From Lachnospiraceae bacterium (GTDB taxonomy: Bacteria > Bacillota > Clostridia > Lachnospirales > Lachnospiraceae): a stretch of DNA of 9,241 bases. The notes beneath the pieces are model-generated. The model did no database searches and was not told the DNA's origin. It saw only the letters and a list, made by a program, of their open reading frames with translations. Position numbers and translations under genes: made by a program. Positions within the stretch are counted from its first letter, which is position 1; each line of letters starts with the position of its first letter. Shown one piece after another: positions 5,638-9,241 of this stretch. The stretch spans positions 1 through 9,241 of the forward strand of contig JAGDAL010000074.1 of assembly GCA_017959525.1 (NCBI GenBank). The letters run 5' to 3'.

Positions 5638-7782
5638 CTAAATCAATGCATTTGCATCCAAAATCATTGCAACTTCACCATCGCCGAGGATAGTAGCACC
5701 GCTAATAATCTTGTTGTTTTCAATAACTTTACCGAGAGATTTAATTACGATCTCTTGCTGACCAATCAGGTTGTCTACAACAAGGCCGGCATAATTGTCG
5801 CCCTTCTTAACGATGACAACGATGAGGGTATCCGGTTCTTCTTCCATTGGTTCGAAATCCAACAATTCGCCAAGGCGAATAAGCGGAATAACGAGTCCAC
5901 GAAGATGGATGACTTCCTTAGCCTGAACATACTTGATGTCGCTGGTAGGAATATCCTCGATGGTCATAATGCTTCCAAGAGCAATCGCATATTTCTCATC
6001 ACGAACCTCAACCATGAGAGCCTGAATAATAGCCAGGGTCAATGGCAAGCGTACCGTGAAGGTAGAGCCCTGTCCCAGTTCGGATTTAACTTCTACATCA
6101 CCGCCGAGCGCCTGAATGTTAGACTTAACAACGTCAAGACCAACGCCTCGTCCGGAAATATCGGTAATCTTCTTCGCCATGGAGAATCCAGGGTTGAACA
6201 AGAAATCGATGATTTCCTTCTGTGTTAAGTTCTCAGCCTCTTCCGGAGATACCAGTCCACGCTCGATTGCTTTATTCAATACCGCTTCGGTATTGATTCC
6301 GCCACCGTCATCGCCTACCTGGATGATAACGTTGTTACCTTCCTGGAATGCATTCAGGAAAATGGTTCCCTGTTCCGGCTTGCCGGCTGCCTTACGTACA
6401 TCCGGATCTTCGATACCGTGATCGGCAGAGTTACGTAACAAGTGCTGCAACGGATCACCGATCTGATCGACTACGGTACGGTCAAGCTCGGTCTCCTCAC
6501 CGGTCATAACCAATTCCATCGGCTTGTTCAGCTTACGGGACAAGTCACGAATCATACGTGGGAACTTGTTAACGGTACTCTCAATCGGAACCATTCGAAC
6601 CTTCATAACAGATTCATGAAGGCTGGTGGTAATACGCTCTAAGTATTCAACCTGCTCACGGAAGGTCTGATCCATATCTCCGGTCTTAGAATCGGAAGAA
6701 CTAATGGATACGATGGAGTTCTTCGCAATAATCAACTCGGAAACCTGGTTCATTAAGTCATCCAACTTCTCGATATCCACACGTACGGTACGTGCAGTAA
6801 CCGGCTTGTTGGCTGCCTTCTTGTTATTTGCTGCAGGAGCTTCCTTCTTTGCTGCAGGCGCCGGAGCTGCACTTGCTGCAGGTGCAGGAGCCGGAGCAGG
6901 AGCTGCTGCTTCCGGTGCAGGCGCTGCTTCTGCCGGAGCTTCTGCCTCCGCAGCTGCTTCGCCGCCCTTCTCGTAAATGTCGTAAGTTACCTTACCGCAC
7001 TCTACGCTCTCAATTTCGGAAACTGCGGAAACAGCTTCTTTCATTGCAGCCAAATCATCGCCGGAGCATCCAACGATACAGCTGAAGGTAAACTCAAATT
7101 TCTCATCTTCAATTTCCTGAGCGGATGGATTGTAAATTAAAATCTCACCATAGTCTTCCAAAGCCTTAAATACCAAAAACGCTCTGGCAGCCTTCAGTAA
7201 GCATTCCGGATGAATATGTAAGGTAAAACCATACAAATTCAGGCCGGATTCCTGTGCAGACTTTAATTTGCCCTTATCGGAATCATCCAACTTCAGATTC
7301 TTATATTCTTCGCCACCGGCTGCGTCAGCAGCAGGTGCAGCCTCTGCCGGTGCTTCTGCCACAGCCGCATCAGCTGCAGGAGCAGCAGCGTCACCGCTCA
7401 CACCGTTCAGATAATCATTCAACTGCTTAATCAGGACTTCGTTATCTTCGGTACCTTCGTCCGAAGTATTCTTAACGGTGTCCAAATATCCTTCGATGGC
7501 GTCCAAGCACTGGAATAAGATATCAATCAGATTACTGTTAACCTTGATGGTGTCATTACGCACCTCGGAGAACACGTTCTCCATATCGTGAGTCAAGTGC
7601 TGCATGCGCTTGAATCCCATCGTTCCGGCCATACCCTTCAAAGAGTGAGCCGCACGGAAAATCTCATTAATGGTGTCTTTGTTTTCCGGTTCCTGTTCCA
7701 AAGCCATGATATTATCGCTCAGACTCTGAATGTGTTCATTTGTTTCGTCAATGAAAATATCAAGATACTGACTTACATCCAT
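5638..7782 (-). CDS. cheA: Chemotaxis sensor histidine kinase CheA
   Basis: CheA autophosphorylates under receptor control and passes phosphate to response regulators such as CheY. This 714-residue protein has all five domains. P1 Hpt (about residues 1-125) carries the phospho-accepting His46 in IFRAAHSLKGMAGTMGF. P2, the response-regulator docking domain, is about 181-270. P3 dimerisation starts near 328 (TARTVRVDIEKLDDLMNQ). The P4 kinase domain has an N box (HLLRNSADHG, 447-456), a G1 box (GDDGGGI, 490-496) and a G2 box (GRGVGLD, 544-550). The CheW-like P5 covers about 583-714. P1-P2 and P2-P3 linkers (131-157 and 274-326) are Ala/Pro-rich and low complexity. At 714 residues it is somewhat longer than B. 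subtilis CheA (about 670), mainly because of the linkers. An AGGAGG site eight bases before the ATG lies inside the end of cheB, whose stop is four bases upstream. Confidence 0.98.
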   Translation of the reverse strand: MDVSQYLDIFIDETNEHIQSLSDNIMALEQEPENKDTINEIFRAAHSLKGMAGTMGFKRMQHLTHDMENVFSEVRNDTIKVNSNLIDILFQCLDAIEGYLDTVKNTSDEGTEDNEVLIKQLNDYLNGVSGDAAAPAADAAVAEAPAEAAPAADAAGGEEYKNLKLDDSDKGKLKSAQESGLNLYGFTLHIHPECLLKAARAFLVFKALEDYGEILIYNPSAQEIEDEKFEFTFSCIVGCSGDDLAAMKEAVSAVSEIESVECGKVTYDIYEKGGEAAAEAEAPAEAAPAPEAAAPAPAPAPAASAAPAPAAKKEAPAANNKKAANKPVTARTVRVDIEKLDDLMNQVSELIIAKNSIVSISSSDSKTGDMDQTFREQVEYLERITTSLHESVMKVRMVPIESTVNKFPRMIRDLSRKLNKPMELVMTGEETELDRTVVDQIGDPLQHLLRNSADHGIEDPDVRKAAGKPEQGTIFLNAFQEGNNVIIQVGDDGGGINTEAVLNKAIERGLVSPEEAENLTQKEIIDFLFNPGFSMAKKITDISGRGVGLDVVKSNIQALGGDVEVKSELGQGSTFTVRLPLTLAIIQALMVEVRDEKYAIALGSIMTIEDIPTSDIKYVQAKEVIHLRGLVIPLIRLGELLDFEPMEEEPDTLIVVIVKKGDNYAGLVVDNLIGQQEIVIKSLGKVIENNKIISGATILGDGEVAMILDANALI
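6805..6963 (-). other. Low-complexity Ala/Pro linker between CheA P2 and P3
   Basis: This stretch encodes CheA residues about 274-326, nearly all Ala, Pro and Glu at first and then turning Lys-rich (KKEAPAANNKKAANK). The DNA is built from imperfect GCA/GCT/GGA-type triplet runs, so it is prone to slippage and length variation between strains. It is a flexible tether between the docking domain and the kinase core. A shorter similar linker lies at 7312-7392. Confidence 0.8.
7312..7392 (-). other. Low-complexity Ala-rich linker between CheA P1 and P2
   Basis: CheA residues about 131-157 are dominated by Ala with Pro, Asp and Glu. The stretch separates the Hpt domain from the CheY/CheB docking domain and is probably disordered, letting P1 reach the kinase domain. 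Composition resembles the later P2-P3 linker, but the exact sequence differs. Confidence 0.7.
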
Positions 7783-7786
7783 TGCT

Positions 7787-8980
7787 TCAACCTCCTATTT
7801 CTTTGACAATAGCGTTTGCAATGCCTGTAATCGGCGCAGATTGATTAGATAAGCCCATTTGGTCCGTTGCCTTTGGCATTCCGTAAACAACGCAAGTATC
7901 TTCGCTCTGTGTGATTACGTACAACTTCTTCTTCGTCCTTAATGATGCGATGCCTTTAGAACCATCCGCTCCCATTCCGGTCAGTACCACGCATAGAATA
8001 TTATCAATGGATAAATCTTCTAAGGATTTGTACATGACGTCGGCACATGGACGCAAATTGTTCACCGGCGGATCATCAAAGACTCTCGCCACTAGTTTCC
8101 CTTGGTTTTCAATGACCTGAAGATGTCTGCCTCCCGGAGCAATATACACATGATCCGGCAACAATACTTCATTCGGCTCGGCTTCTTTGACGGTAAGCTT
8201 GGCTTTGGAATCGATACGCTCTGCCAAGGATTCTGTGAAACCTTTTGGCATATGCTGCACGATTACTACCGGCACTCCCAAATGTTCCGGAAGCATTGGG
8301 AGCATGGTATGCAATGCTTGAGGGCCTCCGGTGGAGGAAGCAATTGCAATCAAGCTATATTTACCTGTACGAGCAGGTCTTGGAGCAACGGTTGGTGTGG
8401 AAGGTTCTGCTTCCGTCTTAGGCTCCGGCTTCGGGGTCGGAGGCGGCGTCGGTACAACCTTCACATTCGGTACCGGTGATGGACGCGGGATGGTCGAAGC
8501 ACTCGGTGTAGGTGCAGGTCGATTCGGTCGAATCACCGTCTTGGCAGATTGGGAAGCATTTACAGGTGCTGCCTCTGTCATCGGTTTACCTACAGCTACG
8601 GATAATGCCTTCTCCAATTCTCGTGAGAAAGACATCTTATCCGGGCCTGCCAGTCGATACGGTCTTAATTCGAATTCCACCGCACCGGACTCCAGTGCCT
8701 CAACAGTAATGTCCTGATCTTCTTTGACTGCGGAACAAATCGCCACGACCGGAACCCGAATATCATTGGCCTTCATTCGTTTCAAGACTTCTAGTCCCGA
8801 GACTCTTGGAAGCATCATATTCATGGTTACAGCATCATAGGAATTCGAGGTGAGGGAACGATATGCGCTCTCACCGTCAGAACATACATCCGTTGCTTGA
8901 AAACCTTGGATTGAATTGATTATATCACACATGAGTTTTCTCATGAGTGCAGAGTCATCGACGACTAGAATCTGATACAT
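7787..8980 (-). CDS. cheB: Chemoreceptor methylesterase/glutamine deamidase CheB with degenerate receiver domain
   Basis: CheB demethylates (and can deamidate) chemoreceptors during adaptation and is normally activated by phosphate from CheA. The C-terminal methylesterase domain (about residues 207-395) has an intact triad: Ser216 in ASSTGGPQA, His243 in VQHMPKGF and Asp339 in LTGMGADG. The N-terminal receiver domain (about 1-125) keeps the acidic pair Asp8-Asp9 and Ser83. However, Asn54 stands at the phospho-acceptor position (YDAVTMNMMLP) and Arg106 replaces the conserved Lys (ELRPY). It is thus probably not phosphorylated in the usual way, which is an inference. A Pro/Thr/Ser-rich linker (about 131-206) makes the protein 397 residues, against about 350 for typical CheB. 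The ATG at 8978-8980 directly abuts the stop of the upstream PilZ gene, and an AAGGGG site lies upstream. The gene name is very secure. Confidence 0.96.
   Translation of the reverse strand: MYQILVVDDSALMRKLMCDIINSIQGFQATDVCSDGESAYRSLTSNSYDAVTMNMMLPRVSGLEVLKRMKANDIRVPVVAICSAVKEDQDITVEALESGAVEFELRPYRLAGPDKMSFSRELEKALSVAVGKPMTEAAPVNASQSAKTVIRPNRPAPTPSASTIPRPSPVPNVKVVPTPPPTPKPEPKTEAEPSTPTVAPRPARTGKYSLIAIASSTGGPQALHTMLPMLPEHLGVPVVIVQHMPKGFTESLAERIDSKAKLTVKEAEPNEVLLPDHVYIAPGGRHLQVIENQGKLVARVFDDPPVNNLRPCADVMYKSLEDLSIDNILCVVLTGMGADGSKGIASLRTKKKLYVITQSEDTCVVYGMPKATDQMGLSNQSAPITGIANAIVKEIGG
8363..8590 (-). other. Long proline-rich linker of CheB
   Basis: CheB residues about 131-206 consist mostly of Pro, Thr, Ser, Ala, Val and Lys, with runs such as PTPPPTPKPEPK. 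At about 75 residues the linker is longer than I expect for CheB. It is probably extended and disordered, so contact between the receiver and methylesterase domains may be looser than in the Salmonella enzyme. Confidence 0.75.
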
Positions 8981-9241
8981 TTACATATCCCCTTGTTCCT
9001 TTTTGCGCATCTTTCGCTGCTGTTCAAAAATGTACTTGACGATCATTTCCTGCCATTCTGAGTCACGATATAAAAACTTCACGCGATAAATATGGTTGGA
9101 ATTTTTGGGATCATATTTATTTTCTAATATTTTACCAAATAATTCTACATTTATCTTACTATTTCCATCTTCAATTGTAAATTGTAGCAATGCATAAGGC
9201 TGTTCCCCTACATCCAACCGGGAAACAAACCGGGCGCCTCC
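8981..9241 (-). CDS. PilZ-domain protein (YcgR-like, c-di-GMP binding), C-terminal fragment
   Basis: The open frame continues to the window edge: the first codons read G-G-A-R-F-V-S-R-L-D-V-G-E-Q, so a TTG at 9215-9217 that could be read as a start is internal. GGARFVS fits the second half of the PilZ c-di-GMP motif (D/N-x-S-x-G-G-x-R/A-F); the Asp/Ser part and any N-terminal YcgR domain lie beyond the edge. The rest alternates strands of a beta-barrel (ALLQFTIED, INVELFGKIL, YRVKFLYRD) and ends in the family's C-terminal helix, IVKYIFEQQRKMRKKE. YcgR-like proteins slow or reorient the flagellar motor when c-di-GMP rises. The TAA stop directly abuts the cheB ATG with no gap, which points to coupled translation. 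Family call is good on motif and position, though only 86 residues are visible. Confidence 0.85.
   Translation of the reverse strand, partial: GGARFVSRLDVGEQPYALLQFTIEDGNSKINVELFGKILENKYDPKNSNHIYRVKFLYRDSEWQEMIVKYIFEQQRKMRKKEQGDM

Noticed and set aside
6704..6976. Plus-strand frame opposite CheA encoding an Ala/Gly-rich run.
   Set aside because: It is the antisense reading of the low-complexity CheA linker; a repeat-rich codon pattern keeps the frame open by chance.
9215..9217. TTG as the start of a separate 78-residue gene at the right edge.
   Set aside because: The frame stays open to the window edge and the upstream codons (GGARFVS) are part of the PilZ motif, so the gene is a fragment that begins outside the window.

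Overview
The window is the distal end of a flagellar/chemotaxis (fla/che) operon of a motile Gram-positive bacterium, most likely a Lachnospiraceae-type clostridium. This rests on three things: the gene order closely matches the end of the Bacillus/Clostridium fla/che operon (cheB-cheA-cheW-cheC-cheD-sigD-swrB), base composition is moderate, and the ribosome binding sites are strong GGAGG types. The genus assignment is inference. All genes are on the minus strand, so transcription runs from base 9241 to base 1. Twelve coding regions fill the window, two of them cut by its edges. Every intergenic gap is under 30 bases. I see no RNA gene, terminator, mobile element, CRISPR array or convincing internal promoter.

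In transcription order, the first block is the end of a PilZ-domain (YcgR-like, c-di-GMP-sensing) protein, then cheB, cheA and cheW, packed with gaps of 0 to 13 bases. CheA (five-domain histidine kinase) and CheW form the core signalling complex with receptors that lie elsewhere. CheB is the receptor methylesterase/deamidase. The next block is cheC (CheY-P phosphatase with two intact active sites) and cheD (receptor glutamine deamidase and CheC partner). A 92-residue uncharacterised two-helix membrane protein with a very acidic tail follows. After it come sigD, the flagellar sigma factor, and a DUF342/FapA-family gene. Last are a 108-residue polar protein of unknown function, a SwrB-like membrane coiled-coil protein, and the start of a single-pass membrane protein that may be MltG/YceG-like.

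Together the genes give a CheC/CheD-type adaptation system, the late flagellar sigma factor and several accessory proteins probably tied to flagellar assembly. CheR and CheY are not in the window. The most unusual observation is in CheB. Its methylesterase catalytic triad is intact, but the receiver domain has Asn where the phospho-accepting Asp should be, and Arg where the conserved Lys should be. It therefore looks like a pseudo-receiver joined by an unusually long proline-rich linker, which would uncouple the methylesterase from ordinary CheA phospho-feedback. The unknown small membrane protein, the 108-residue protein and the SwrB-like protein are the other candidates for undescribed functions.
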